A stretch of 64,000 bases of DNA. It comes from Deinococcus actinosclerus (GTDB taxonomy: Bacteria; Deinococcota; Deinococci; Deinococcales; Deinococcaceae). This document shows, one piece after another, positions 1 through 13,130 of this stretch (position 1 is its first letter; each line of letters opens with the position of its first letter). The stretch lies in contig NZ_CP013910.1 of assembly GCF_001507665.1 (NCBI RefSeq), forward strand, positions 1,673,501 through 1,737,500. The letters run 5' to 3'. The notes below the pieces were generated by a model. That model worked only from the letters and a program-made list of their open reading frames with translations. It made no database searches and had not been told where the DNA came from. The position numbers were made by a program, and so were the translations under genes.

Positions 1-1181
1 CAGCGCGCCGGGGCACCCAGCGCCGTCGTCCGGGCGGGCGCGTCCAGCACGACCTTCAACGCCGCGTTGATCCACGCGAACGCGCGGCGGGTGTTCGGCA
101 TGGTGTAGCTCTGATCCGCGCCGCGCTGCATGAACACGTATACCAGGTGGCGGCCGTCCGTGGTCTCCACGTACCCGCTGTAGGTCAGCAGCTGCCAGCC
201 GTTCCCGCCCTTGGCGCCCACGTAGCGCACGCGGCCCTGGTGGGTGATCGTCAGCGCGGACTTCCCGAAGCCGGTGGCCATGACCTCCCGCTGCCAGCGG
301 CGCGACGCCTCGGACAGGTCGGGCCGCAGGAATTCCTGCGCGACGAGCGTCCCGAACTCGTACGGCGTGCTCAGGTTGTACACCTGCGCGTCCAGCGCGT
401 CGTCCCGGCGGTGGTCGAAATAGTCGTTCAGCTTCCGCTGCACGTAGTCCGCCCGGTATTTCTGCGCGTCCCGGTCGATCAGCGCCGCGATCCGGCGCTG
501 CTCCTCGCCGCGCGCGCCGGTCCAGCGGCCACTGCCGTTGAAGGTGGCCGACAGGCCCGACTGCGCGACCCACCACGCCTTGGTGGGCAGGATCAGGCGG
601 GTGCGGCACAGTCCGAGGCGGTCCGCCACGTCCTGCACGGCCCCCAGGCCGGCGCGGCGGTGCAGGATGTCGGTGGCGGTGTTGTCGCTGTTGTGGATCA
701 TGCGCTCGCTCAGGGCCCGCACGTCCGACCCGTCGAAGGGGTAGCTGCCCAGCGACTGGTTCTGCCGGGTCACGGTGAACCGCTCGCCGGGCTGCATGCG
801 CCCGGCATCCACCTCGCGCAGCAGCGCCCACAGCACCGCCTGCTTGTACGTGCTCGCCAGCGGAAACACGCTGTCCGGGTTGGTCGCCACGGCCCGCACC
901 GGGCGCAGCGTCACCGGATCGATCTCCGCCACCCACAGGCCCAGCTGCCCGCTCAGGTGATGGGGCGGGGGTGGGGCCTTGGGCACGACCGGCGCAGGCA
1001 GCAGGCAGCCCCGGTCATCACGCAACGCATCGGGCGCGGGCTGCGCCGGGCCCGGGAGCGCCTGGCCGGGCGCCGCCTGGCGTTGCAGCGTCACGTGTCC
1101 CTCGCGCTGCGGGGCGGGCTGGGCGCAGCCCAGCAGCAGAGCGGGCAGCCACCACGTAGCCCGGAGGGGAAAGCGCCTCAC
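1..1181 (-). CDS. Class A beta-lactamase-like serine hydrolase, lipoprotein (C-terminus cut by window edge)
   Basis: Translating the minus strand from a GTG at 1181 gives an open frame that runs off the left edge (393 codons seen). The N-terminus is basic, then hydrophobic, and ends in a lipobox (LLLGC), so the protein is probably lipid-anchored outside the membrane. Motifs of the penicillin-binding/class A beta-lactamase fold follow in order: STYK (the SxxK nucleophile), SDN within HNSDNTATD, and GAKGGNG near the end in the position of the KTG box. It could be a beta-lactamase or a cell-wall-related serine hydrolase; the sequence cannot separate these. A Pro/Ala-rich linker of about 50 residues lies between the lipobox and the catalytic domain. 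The start lies one base after the stop of the DegV gene, so the two are probably co-transcribed. Confidence 0.75.
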   Translation of the reverse strand, partial: MRRFPLRATWWLPALLLGCAQPAPQREGHVTLQRQAAPGQALPGPAQPAPDALRDDRGCLLPAPVVPKAPPPPHHLSGQLGLWVAEIDPVTLRPVRAVATNPDSVFPLASTYKQAVLWALLREVDAGRMQPGERFTVTRQNQSLGSYPFDGSDVRALSERMIHNSDNTATDILHRRAGLGAVQDVADRLGLCRTRLILPTKAWWVAQSGLSATFNGSGRWTGARGEEQRRIAALIDRDAQKYRADYVQRKLNDYFDHRRDDALDAQVYNLSTPYEFGTLVAQEFLRPDLSEASRRWQREVMATGFGKSALTITHQGRVRYVGAKGGNGWQLLTYSGYVETTDGRHLVYVFMQRGADQSYTMPNTRRAFAWINAALKVVLDAPARTTALGAPAR

Positions 1182-1182
1182 G

Positions 1183-2028
1183 TCAGACCGTGACGGGCTC
1201 CAGGGTCACGCCCACCGTGCCGGGCCCCGCGTGGGTCGCCACGACCGCGCCGATCTGGTGGTCTCCCATGTCCTCGAAGTTCAGGCCTGCCAGTCCGGCG
1301 CGGACCTCCTGAACGTACTCCTCGCCGCCCGGGGTGCACATGACCGCCACGCGGGCACTGCCGTGCTGCGCCACGTACTTGCGGACGTGCTCCACGATGT
1401 CGGCCATGGCCTTCTTGTGGCCGCGCACGCGCCCGCCGGACTCCACGCGCCCGTCCTTGACGATCAGGATCGGTTTGATGTTCAGCAGGCTGCCCAGCAG
1501 CGCCTGCGCGCCCCCGATGCGCCCGTTGATGCGCAGGAAGTCCAGGGTGTCCACCGTGAAGCGGATGTCGGCCTTCGCCCCGGCCGCCTCAAGCTGCCGC
1601 ACGATCTCGTTCATGCTCAGGCCCTGGTGCGCCAGTTCCGCGGCACGCAGCACGCGCAGACCCAGGCCCATGCTCACCGAGCGGCTGTCCACGACCGTGA
1701 CCTTCCCACCGAATTCCTGCGCGGCCAGCCGCGCGCTGCCCACCGTGCCGGACATCTGCCCGCTGATGTGGATGCTCAGCACCTCGTCCGCCGATTGCAG
1801 GGCCTGGGTGTACGCCGCGGCGAACTCGGCCGGGCTGGGCTGCGAGGTGCTGGGGGTCTTCTTCCCGGCCTTCAGGCCCGCGAAGATGTCCTGCGGGGTG
1901 ATCTCCAGGCCGTCCTTGTGCATCTTCCCGTCGAACAGCACGTACAGCGGCACGCGGGTCACGCCGATCTGCGCGAGCAGTTCCGGCGTCAGGTCACTCG
2001 TGGAATCCGTGACGATGGCAATGGTCAT
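1183..2028 (-). CDS. DegV family fatty-acid-binding protein
   Basis: 281 residues, the normal length for the DegV family. Members bind one fatty acid between two domains and can present it to a fatty-acid kinase (FakB role). Family signatures are visible: [10 protein letters not shown] at the N-terminus, [19 protein letters not shown] (the Thr-Ser pair that contacts the carboxylate), ISGQMSGT and [12 protein letters not shown]. The ATG lies six bases after a TAGTAT -10 box, so the message is probably leaderless. The serine hydrolase gene follows after one base. No FakA-type kinase gene is present in the window, so the FakB role is by family only. Confidence 0.9.
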   Translation of the reverse strand: MTIAIVTDSTSDLTPELLAQIGVTRVPLYVLFDGKMHKDGLEITPQDIFAGLKAGKKTPSTSQPSPAEFAAAYTQALQSADEVLSIHISGQMSGTVGSARLAAQEFGGKVTVVDSRSVSMGLGLRVLRAAELAHQGLSMNEIVRQLEAAGAKADIRFTVDTLDFLRINGRIGGAQALLGSLLNIKPILIVKDGRVESGGRVRGHKKAMADIVEHVRKYVAQHGSARVAVMCTPGGEEYVQEVRAGLAGLNFEDMGDHQIGAVVATHAGPGTVGVTLEPVTV

Positions 2029-2034
2029 TGGCTG

Positions 2035-2040
2035 ATACTA
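2035..2040 (-). promoter_or_regulatory. -10 box for the DegV gene, leaderless type
   Basis: On the minus strand TAGTAT is followed by six bases and then the ATG at 2028. This spacing puts the transcription start at or next to the start codon. No Shine-Dalgarno sequence is present. Confidence 0.55.
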
Positions 2041-2091
2041 GCGTGACATCGCCTACGGTGCCGGTCGGGTCAGGCCGCCCACAACGAACAA

Positions 2092-2115
2092 ACCGCCCCA
2101 CTTCAGCGGGGCGGT
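2092..2115 (-). terminator. Rho-independent terminator of the Fe-S oxidoreductase gene
   Basis: A perfect 8-bp stem (ACCGCCCC / GGGGCGGT) with an 8-base loop lies 15 bases after the stop at 2130. In the minus-strand direction it is followed by a T-rich stretch (TTTGTTCGTT). Confidence 0.75.
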
Positions 2116-2129
2116 CCGTGCCGTCGGGT

Positions 2130-5362
<3,233 letters not shown>

Positions 5363-5435
5363 GGGGGCAACTCCTTCAGGCGGATGGGGTCTGGGGCGGG
5401 CCGGGAGACCGCAGCGAAAAATTGTACTGGGTCAA

Positions 5436-5441
5436 AGTATA
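5436..5441 (-). promoter_or_regulatory. Possible -10 box for the Fe-S oxidoreductase gene
   Basis: TATACT on the minus strand about 74 bases before the TTG start, in a short AT-richer patch between the two divergent genes. No convincing -35 partner is seen. Confidence 0.3.
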
Positions 5442-5544
5442 GGCGATGGCCGGCTCGGAGCGGAACGCCCTCACCATACCCCCACCCCACCCGCAGCGGG
5501 CCCGACTGGCCGCGCACTCACCGTGCCGGGCGGCCCCGGTGAGG

Positions 5545-5550
5545 TAGCCT
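5545..5550 (+). promoter_or_regulatory. -10 box for the MoxR gene, leaderless type
   Basis: TAGCCT lies six bases before the GTG at 5557; no ribosome binding site is present. Confidence 0.45.
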
Positions 5551-5556
5551 CAGCGC

Positions 5557-6581
5557 GTGAGCCTGACTGCTGCCGAACTTCAGACGTACCTGCACGCCCT
5601 CGTCCGCGGGGACCTGAAACTCGCCACGATGATCTGGGGCCCGCCCGGCGTGGGCAAGAGCAGCGTCGTGGCGCAGGTCGCCGCCGCGCACGGCCTGGAC
5701 TTCGTGGACGTGCGCCTCTCCCAGCTGGCCCCCACCGACCTGCGCGGCCTGCCGGTTCCCGAGAGCGACGGGCAGGGGGGGGCGTGAGCCGCTGGTACCC
5801 CCCGGAATTCCTGCCGCGTGACGGGCGCGGCATCCTGTTCCTGGACGAGGTGAACATGGCCCCACCCACCATGCAGGGCATGGCGCAGCAGCTCATCCTG
5901 GACCGCCGGGTGGGCAGCTACGAACTCCCGGACGGCTGGTTCGTGTGGGCCGCCGGGAACCGCAAGGAGGACCGCGCCAGCGTGTTCGACATGCCCGCCC
6001 CCCTCGCCAACCGCTTCCTGCACCTGACGGTCCGCCCGGACTTCGACTCCTGGCGCGCGTACGCCCTGGGCCGGAGCCTCCATGAGCACGTCATCGCGTT
6101 CCTGACGTTCCGCCCGGAACTCCTGCACCGCCTCGACCCGCAGCAACCCGCGTGGCCCAGCCCCCGCGCCTGGGAGATGGCGTCGCGCCTGCACCGCGCC
6201 GGACTGGACGCCACGCCCGCCATCGGCGAGGCCGCCGGGGCTGAATTCAGCGCGTTCGTGCGCCTGTACGAGCAGCTGCCCGACCTAGGCATCGTGCTCG
6301 AAGGCCGGGGCGCGGGCCTGCGCCTGCCGGACGAACCCAGCGTCCGCTACGCCGCCGTCGTGGGCCTCGCCGCGCGCGCGGGCACCGCCGACGAGGCGTA
6401 CCACGCCTTCACGTGGCTCGCCGACAGCGCCGGACCCGAATGGCTCCAGCTGTACGTCGCCACCCTCGTCAGCAAATTCCAGGCCATCGGGCAGCTCGCG
6501 GACCTCGCCGAACTCGTGGGCCGGGACGAACGCCTCGCGACGCTCGTGCAGACCACGCTGAGCCTCACGGAAAGCGCGTGA
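5557..6581 (+). CDS. MoxR-type AAA ATPase (frameshifted in a G8 run)
   Basis: AAA+ ATPase of the MoxR type, which acts as a chaperone with VWA-domain partners. The first frame, from GTG 5557, holds Walker A (GPPGVGKSS) and ends early at 5787. The rest continues in the next frame with Walker B (GILFLDEVN), the sensor-1 Asn in WAAGNRKED, and the arginine-containing NRFLHL. The switch falls in a run of eight G at 5776-5783; nine would give one protein of about 341 residues, normal for the family. A TAGCCT box at 5545-5550 precedes the GTG by six bases. The gene 79 bases downstream encodes the expected VWA partner. Either the base was lost in sequencing or the gene is off in this strain. Confidence 0.8.
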
Positions 6582-6599
6582 GGAGTGAGCAGAAGGCAA

Positions 6600-6637
6600 A
6601 TGGCAGCTGGCGGATAGCACCTTTGGCCATCTGCCAT
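6600..6637. repeat. Small inverted repeat of the ATGGCAGATGGC type
   Basis: ATGGCAGCTGGC (6600-6611) faces GCCATCTGCCAT (6626-6637), giving an 11-of-12 inverted repeat between the MoxR and VWA genes. The same 12-base word ATGGCAGATGGC occurs at 53400-53411 at the end of metH. This suggests a small dispersed repeat family. Confidence 0.45.
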
Positions 6638-6660
6638 CAGCCATCGGCGGTGGTCACGCC

Positions 6661-7793
<1,133 letters not shown>

Positions 7794-7797
<4 letters not shown>

Positions 7798-8612
7798 AGG
7801 CGACCAGTCGCCCGGACGGCTTCGAGGTCGCCCTAACTCTGGCCCCGGAGGCGGGGTCGGTATGGTTCGTGTTCGATGGGCCGAAACTGGTGCTGCGCGC
7901 GGACGGCACCCTGCCGACCGGGGAGGCCCCGCTGCCCGCGGTGGACGTGACGCCGCTGGGCACCCTGGACGGCACGTCGTATCTGGCGGCGGGCCTGGAC
8001 GGCGACCTGCCCGGCGGCTTCCAGTCGGTGCCGGTCCGGTCCGGCTTCGGCCGCCTGCCCGATCACCACATGGGGCTGGCCGGGTACGCCGCGCAGGTCA
8101 TCGAGTTCGCGCGCACGCACCGCTACTGTGGCCGCTGCGCTGCGCCCCTGAGCGACGCCACGCATGAACGCTCGCGCCGCTGCCCGAACTGCGGCCTGAC
8201 GGTGTACCCGCGCGTGGCCCCCGTCGCGATGGTGCTCATCCGGCGCGGGCAGGGCCGGGACACCGAACTGCTGCTGGCCCGCAGCCCGCACTTCCCACCC
8301 GGCATGTACTCCGCGCTGGCGGGCTTCGTGGAACCCTCCGAGACCCTGGAGGCCGCGGCCCGGCGCGAGGTGCAGGAGGAGGTGGGCGTGGAGGTCCGTG
8401 ACCTGCGGTACCAGTTCAGTCAGCCGTGGCCGTTCCCGCACTCGCTGATGCTGGGCTTCACCGCCGAGTACGCGGGCGGCGACATCACCCCGCAGCCCGG
8501 CGAGATCGACGACGCCCGCTGGTTCCCCGTCACCGACCTCCCCACACTGCCCGCCGCGTTCAGCATCGCGCGGGCGCTGATCGACGGGGCGGTGGCCGAG
8601 GCCCTGAAGTAG
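7794..8612 (+). CDS. nudC: NAD(+) diphosphatase (NudC-type Nudix hydrolase)
   Basis: 272 residues. NudC cleaves NADH or NAD+ to NMN(H) and AMP and can remove NAD caps from RNA. The order of domains fits the family: a weak N-terminal domain, a four-Cys zinc ribbon (CGRC at about 109-112 and CPNC about 20 residues later), and a Nudix domain with the box GFVEPSETLEAAARREVQEE. The family tag SQPWPFPHS, which separates NAD pyrophosphatases from other Nudix enzymes, is present. The start overlaps the VWA gene by ATGA, so translation is probably coupled. Confidence 0.93.
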
Positions 8613-8665
8613 CAACCCGCCGCCCCCACCCCCCTGCCCCCCTCGCCCGTGCCATCATCGCTGCG

Positions 8666-10066
8666 ATGACTGGTGAGCTTGACCCGCGGACGCTGACGAT
8701 CTTGGGTGTGGAGGGGGCGCTGGAGGCGGCGGGTGCGCCGCGCGCGACGGCGGATACGCTCTCGGGCCTGTCGGCGCATCCCGACGCGCGGGTGCGGGCG
8801 CGGGTGGCGCGGCACCCGAACACGCCCGTGGAGGTGCTGGGGTCCCTGGCGGCGGCGTACCCGGCGGACGTGCTCGCAAACCCGGGGTTGCCGCTGATGC
8901 GGCTGGCGCGCCCGAACCTGCTGGGGGTATTTCCGGCGGACGGGGTGATCGCGCTGCTGAACGCGCCGGGCGTGCCGGGGTGGGTGGTGGACTCGGCGCT
9001 GCGGCACGAGGATTACGCGGTGCGCACGGCGCTGGCGGGCCGGGCGGACCTGAGTGCCGAGCGGGTGGCGGCGCTGGCGCAGGACGCCGGGTGGCAGATC
9101 CGCGAGGCGGTCGCGCGCCGGGACGCGCTGCCCGAGGGGCTGGTGCGGCAGCTGGCGGCGGATGACGATTACGACGTGCGCAAGGCGGTGGCGTCCCGCC
9201 CCGACCTGCCGGGCGACGTGCTGCGCGTGCTCGTCGGGGACGCGCACGGCATGGTGCGCGCCGGGGTGGCGCGGCGGCTGGACCTGCCGCTGGACTGCAT
9301 GATCCAGCTCGCGGCGGACGGCGACCCGGACGTGCTGGCGACCCTGGCGCGCCGGGTGGATCTGCCCCGGTCGGTGCGGGAGTGGCTGGCGACGAACGAC
9401 CAGCCGCTGGTGCGCGCAGCGGCGCTCCAGGCGTGGACGGTCCCGGCGGAGTGGCTGGCCCGCGCCGAGGTGGATGCTGACCCGGACGTGCGCGCCGCGC
9501 TGGCCCGCCGCCCGGACGCCCCGGCGGAGGTGCTGACGCGGCTGGCGGGCGACGAGTCCGAGACGGTGCGCCGCGCCGTGCTGGAGCGCAGTGACCTGCC
9601 GGAGGGCGCGGTCCTGGCGCTGGCCCGCGCACCTGAGGCGGACATCCGCCTGCACGTGGCGAGCGCGGAAGGGATTCCCGCGTCGGTGCTGGACGCCCTG
9701 CTGAGCGACCCGGATGCGAGTGTGCGGACGGTGCTGGCGGTGCGCCCGGACCTGGGCGAGGCGCAGCTGGAGGTGCTGGCGGGCGACCCGAACCCGGAGG
9801 TGCGCCGCGCGGTGGCCTACGCGACCGCCACCCCGGGCGGGACGCTGGCGGGGCTGGCCCGCGACCCGAATGCCGGGGTGCGCCGCGCGGCGGCCCTGCA
9901 CCCGAACCTCAACCCCGAGGACCTGGGGGTCCTGGCCGGGGACACGGACGAGGGGGTGCGGCTGGCCGTCGCCGGACGCGCCGACCTCTCCCCCACCGTG
10001 CGGGACGCGCTGCGGGCCGATCCGGAGGTCAGCGTGCGTGAGGAGGCCGCGCGGGCCGGCGCGTGA
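8666..10066 (+). CDS. Leucine-rich repeat variant (LRV)-type solenoid protein
   Basis: About 466 residues made almost entirely of roughly 24-residue repeats that follow the plan DPDVRxAVAxRPDLPxxVL, for example DPDVRAALARRPDAPAEVL and DPNPEVRRAVAYATATP. This is the pattern of LRV/HEAT-like alpha solenoids, which serve as binding surfaces. The Cys cluster seen at the N-terminus of the Azotobacter LRV protein is absent, so an Fe-S cluster is unlikely. The ATG at 8666 is chosen because upstream in-frame codons lie inside nudC in another frame; a CATCAT box lies seven bases before it. The end overlaps the next Nudix gene (GTGA). The partner is unknown. Confidence 0.7.
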   Translation: MTGELDPRTLTILGVEGALEAAGAPRATADTLSGLSAHPDARVRARVARHPNTPVEVLGSLAAAYPADVLANPGLPLMRLARPNLLGVFPADGVIALLNAPGVPGWVVDSALRHEDYAVRTALAGRADLSAERVAALAQDAGWQIREAVARRDALPEGLVRQLAADDDYDVRKAVASRPDLPGDVLRVLVGDAHGMVRAGVARRLDLPLDCMIQLAADGDPDVLATLARRVDLPRSVREWLATNDQPLVRAAALQAWTVPAEWLARAEVDADPDVRAALARRPDAPAEVLTRLAGDESETVRRAVLERSDLPEGAVLALARAPEADIRLHVASAEGIPASVLDALLSDPDASVRTVLAVRPDLGEAQLEVLAGDPNPEVRRAVAYATATPGGTLAGLARDPNAGVRRAAALHPNLNPEDLGVLAGDTDEGVRLAVAGRADLSPTVRDALRADPEVSVREEAARAGA

Positions 10067-10536
10067 CCGACATCCGCCTGCCGCTGGGGAACGTGAAGTT
10101 CAGTGTGCGGGCCGTGATCCTCTGCACGCGCGGGGACACGCTCCTGACGAACTGCGGGCCCGGCGAGCACGGCAGCGGCTTTCACTTCCTGCCGGGCGGC
10201 GCGGTCAGGGCGGACGAGGATGCCGCGCAGGCCGCCGCGCGCGAATGGCACGAGGAGACCGGCCTGACCGCAGGCGAGCTGCGGCTGGTCGGGGTCGTCG
10301 AGAGCTTCTTCGGCCCGCCGGGTCGGCGCGAGCACGAGATCGGCTTCTACTACCACCTGCCCGCCCCACCCGACCTGCCGGACGGGACGTTCACCGTGCA
10401 CGACAACCCGGACGTGCAGTGTCAGTGGGTGCCCTTCGACCGGATCGAGGCGACCCCGGTGTACCCGCTGGTCGTCCGGGACCTGCTGCGCGTCCCGCCG
10501 GGCGAGGTGCGGCATATTCTGAACCGGGAAGCGTAG
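10063..10536 (+). CDS. Nudix hydrolase
   Basis: 157 residues. The Nudix signature is clear: GGAVRADEDAAQAAAREWHEE, close to the GX5EX7REUXEEXGU consensus, starting at about residue 45. The family hydrolyses nucleoside diphosphates linked to another group; the substrate cannot be read from the sequence. The start is the GTG that overlaps the stop of the LRV gene, so the two are translationally coupled. A strong hairpin closes the unit. It is the second Nudix gene in this cluster after nudC, and Deinococcus is known for many Nudix proteins. Confidence 0.88.
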   Translation: MTDIRLPLGNVKFSVRAVILCTRGDTLLTNCGPGEHGSGFHFLPGGAVRADEDAAQAAAREWHEETGLTAGELRLVGVVESFFGPPGRREHEIGFYYHLPAPPDLPDGTFTVHDNPDVQCQWVPFDRIEATPVYPLVVRDLLRVPPGEVRHILNREA

Positions 10537-10539
10537 AAC

Positions 10540-10570
10540 AAGCCCCCTCCAGCAGATGTGGAGGGGGCTT
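10540..10570. terminator. Shared terminator hairpin between convergent genes
   Basis: A perfect 12-bp stem (AAGCCCCCTCCA / TGGAGGGGGCTT) with a 7-base loop lies between the Nudix gene (+) and the radical SAM gene (-). There is only a short T-rich tail on either side. It can serve both directions. Confidence 0.75.
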
Positions 10571-10585
10571 CTCGTGAGGTTCGGG

Positions 10586-12118
10586 TCAGATGGCGAGGCC
10601 CTGGGCGTGGGCGCTGACGTCCTTGCTCTCGTACTGGCCGGGCGGCAGGCCGATGCTGGGCGTGTTCGCCTCGAACTCGTCGCTCCAGCCGACTTCCTCC
10701 AGGGCTTTCTTCCACGCGCCGATGCTCTCGTTCCGGTAGATCTGGTAGGCGGCCATGCCGACCTCGGGGCCGCCGCGCGCGATGACCGATTCCACCCAGG
10801 CCCACTTGGCGGACACGTTGCGGAGTTCGGCGGTGGTGCGCAGTTCCTTCTGGATGCGTTTCATGCGCTTCTCGATGGTCTGCACGCCCGCGAAGGGGTC
10901 CGCGAAGTGCGGCGTGTGGCGTTTGGGCACGAACGGGCTGATGCCCAGCGCGATGCGGTTGATCTTCGCGAGGTCCTTGGTGAACTCGATCAGTTCGGTG
11001 ATGTCGTCGTCGTTCTCGGGGCCGAGGCCGATCATCATGTACACCTTGACGCCCTTGAAGCCCAGGTCGCGGCTGATGTGCGCGGTCTTGGTGAGGTCCT
11101 CGGTGGTGATGCCCTTCTTCAGCCAGCGGCGCAGGCGTTCGCTGGGCGCGTCGCTCGCGACGGTGAAGGTGCGCAGGCCGCCGGCCTTGAGGATCTCGGC
11201 CAGTTCGGCGTCCACGGTGTCGGCGCGGATGGAGCTGACGCCCAGCTTGATGCCGCGGTCGGTCAGGGTGCGGCCCACGTACTTGGTGTGCGGGAAGTCG
11301 CTGAGGGCCGCGCCGACCAGGCCGACCTTCTCCACCCAGTCGGGGATGGTGTCGAGCAGTTCCTGCGCCTGGTTGTTGCGGTTCGGGCCGTACATGGTGC
11401 GGGCGAGGCAGAAGGTGCAGGGGCGGGGGCAGCCGCGCTGGGCTTCCACGAGGAACATGTTGCTCAGTTCGCTGTGCGGCGTGACGATCTGGCTGTACGC
11501 GGGGAGCAGTTCCTTGGGCGCGGTGGCCCACTTGGGTTCATGGGCGTGCCGGGCGGGCAGGAAGATGCCGGGCATCCCGTCGATCAGGTCGTAGAAGTCC
11601 TCGCGGCTCGTCGCTTCACGCAGCGCCTCGCTGATGACGGGCACGATCTGCTCGCCGTCGCCGATCACGATGATGTCCGCGAAGGGCGTCAGTGGGTAGG
11701 GGTTACTGCTCGTGAACGGCCCGCCGATCATGACCAGCGCGTCGCGGTCGTCCCGTTCCTCGCGCAGGGGGCGCAGGCCCGCCACGTCCAGCGTGCGGAT
11801 GATGTTCGTCAGGTCCAGCTCGAACGAGACACTCAGGGCGAACAGTTCGCAGTCCCCGGCGTCCCGCCCGGTCTCCACGGTGGGCAGGGCCTGACCGGTG
11901 CGTTCGAAGGCGTCCACGTCGTCGGGCAGGAAGGCGCGTTCGCAGGCGACGCCTTCTTCCTGGTTGAACATGCGGTAGATGACCTGGTAGCCCAGCGAGG
12001 CCATGCCCACCGAGTAGCGGTTCGGGAAGGCCAGGGTCACGCGGACGGGGGCCTGCTTGTAGATCGTGCCGGTCTCGTCGTCCAGCAGGGGTTTGATGGT
12101 CGTGCGCCAGTAGCTCAA
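10586..12118 (-). CDS. Radical SAM protein with B12-binding-like N-terminal domain
   Basis: 510 residues. The SAM-binding 4Fe-4S motif is RGCPRPCTFC, i.e. CxxxCxxC, at about residue 240. The N-terminal 200 residues have the shape of a cobalamin-binding-like domain (LFALSVSFELDLTNI, VMIGGPFTSSNPYPL, IIVIGDGEQIV), which classes it with B12-binding radical SAM proteins such as the TIGR03960-type group. The B12-ligating DxHxxG motif is not visible, so cobalamin binding is doubtful. It forms a one-gene unit with its own promoter region and terminator. The reaction it catalyses is unknown. Confidence 0.85.
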   Translation of the reverse strand: MSYWRTTIKPLLDDETGTIYKQAPVRVTLAFPNRYSVGMASLGYQVIYRMFNQEEGVACERAFLPDDVDAFERTGQALPTVETGRDAGDCELFALSVSFELDLTNIIRTLDVAGLRPLREERDDRDALVMIGGPFTSSNPYPLTPFADIIVIGDGEQIVPVISEALREATSREDFYDLIDGMPGIFLPARHAHEPKWATAPKELLPAYSQIVTPHSELSNMFLVEAQRGCPRPCTFCLARTMYGPNRNNQAQELLDTIPDWVEKVGLVGAALSDFPHTKYVGRTLTDRGIKLGVSSIRADTVDAELAEILKAGGLRTFTVASDAPSERLRRWLKKGITTEDLTKTAHISRDLGFKGVKVYMMIGLGPENDDDITELIEFTKDLAKINRIALGISPFVPKRHTPHFADPFAGVQTIEKRMKRIQKELRTTAELRNVSAKWAWVESVIARGGPEVGMAAYQIYRNESIGAWKKALEEVGWSDEFEANTPSIGLPPGQYESKDVSAHAQGLAI

Positions 12119-12207
12119 GGGTCCTCCGGGGGCGCGCGGCTGGAGGGGGGTGTCCCTCCGGGCTCCTCACCGGGTCCGCCCTGGGGCGGCGCGCGTCACA
12201 ATCGGCG

Positions 12208-12213
12208 ATTCTA
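12208..12213 (-). promoter_or_regulatory. -10 box for the radical SAM gene
   Basis: TAGAAT on the minus strand about 90 bases before the ATG at 12118. The leader it would produce contains a GGAGGG...CCCTCC hairpin. Confidence 0.4.
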
Positions 12214-12317
12214 GCGGACGCGGGGAGGCGCAAGTGGGGGGCGCGTCACGTGCCGCTGCGGACTGGGGCCCACGGTGGGGGCATCAGAGGCGCCCGGTGC
12301 GTGCGGGGTGCATGGCG

Positions 12318-12323
12318 TAGAAT
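12318..12323 (+). promoter_or_regulatory. -10 box for khpA-rimM-trmD, leaderless type
   Basis: TAGAAT, then seven bases, then the ATG at 12331. This is the best reason to prefer 12331 over the upstream ATG at 12322, which overlaps the box itself. Confidence 0.6.
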
Positions 12324-12330
12324 GCCGCGC

Positions 12331-12570
12331 ATGAAGAGTGATCCTGTGGATCTGACCCTGTTCCTGGCGCAGAGCGTGGTGGACCAGCCGTCGCTGGTGC
12401 GCGTCTCGAAGCGCGGCCCGACCGTGATGGTCCGCGTCGGCCCCGGCGAGGAGGGCCGCCTGATCGGCCGTCAGGGCCGCGTGATCCAGGCGATCCGCAC
12501 GCTCGTGCGCGCCGCCTCCGACCCGCGCGAACGACTGAACGTCGACCTGGACGCGCCCAGAAAAGCGTGA
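12331..12570 (+). CDS. khpA: KH-domain RNA-binding protein KhpA
   Basis: 79 residues, the usual size of KhpA (YlqC), a small RNA-binding protein that in Firmicutes pairs with KhpB. One KH domain fills the protein. The expected GxxG loop is seen as RLIGRQGRVIQAIRTL (G-R-Q-G). The gene starts the khpA-rimM-trmD unit, a conserved order that in many bacteria sits between rpsP and rplS; neither ribosomal gene is present here. The 3' end overlaps rimM by GTGA. Confidence 0.88.
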   Translation: MKSDPVDLTLFLAQSVVDQPSLVRVSKRGPTVMVRVGPGEEGRLIGRQGRVIQAIRTLVRAASDPRERLNVDLDAPRKA

Positions 12571-13130
12571 CTGGCGGGGTGACGGGCGGGCAGGACCGGA
12601 CGCGGCTCGGGTACTTCCTCGGGCCGCATGGCGTGAAGGGCGGCGTGAAGGTGTACGTGCTGGGCGACCAGGAGCAGTTCCGCGCGCTGAAACGGGTGTT
12701 CGTGGAGGGGCGCGGCTGGCTGCGCGTGGCGCGGCTGGAGATGCTCGCGCCGGGCGTGGCGCTGCATCTGGCGGGCGTCACGTCGCGCGAGGCGGCCGAG
12801 GAACTGCGCGGCCTGAACGTGTTCGCGGCGGACGACGAGCTGCCCGAGCCCGAGGAGGGCGTGTACTACTACCACGAGTTGCGCGGACTGACGCTGCACG
12901 GCGCCGCCGGCGAGGTGCTGGGCGAGGTCGTGGACGTGGAGGACGGCGGGCATCAGGACCTGCTGGTCGTGCGGCACGAGGGCGGCGAGTCGTTCGTGCC
13001 CCTTCAGGCGCCGTACGTGCTCGTGAACCTGAACGACCGCAGGCGCCCGGCGTCGCTGGCGCTCTCAGCGGACGCTCCGGCGGGGCTGCTGGAGGCGGAT
13101 GCCCCTGAGGTCGGCGGCGATGACGCCTGA
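12567..13130 (+). CDS. rimM: Ribosome maturation factor RimM
   Basis: 187 residues. RimM assists 30S head assembly and binds S19. The N-terminal barrel begins with [19 protein letters not shown], the family signature, and the C-terminal PRC barrel holds VYYYHELRG and the [12 protein letters not shown] segment. The GTG start overlaps the khpA stop. The 3' end overlaps trmD by 11 bases. A short Gly/Thr-rich lead precedes the first barrel. Confidence 0.92.
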   Translation: MTGGVTGGQDRTRLGYFLGPHGVKGGVKVYVLGDQEQFRALKRVFVEGRGWLRVARLEMLAPGVALHLAGVTSREAAEELRGLNVFAADDELPEPEEGVYYYHELRGLTLHGAAGEVLGEVVDVEDGGHQDLLVVRHEGGESFVPLQAPYVLVNLNDRRRPASLALSADAPAGLLEADAPEVGGDDA

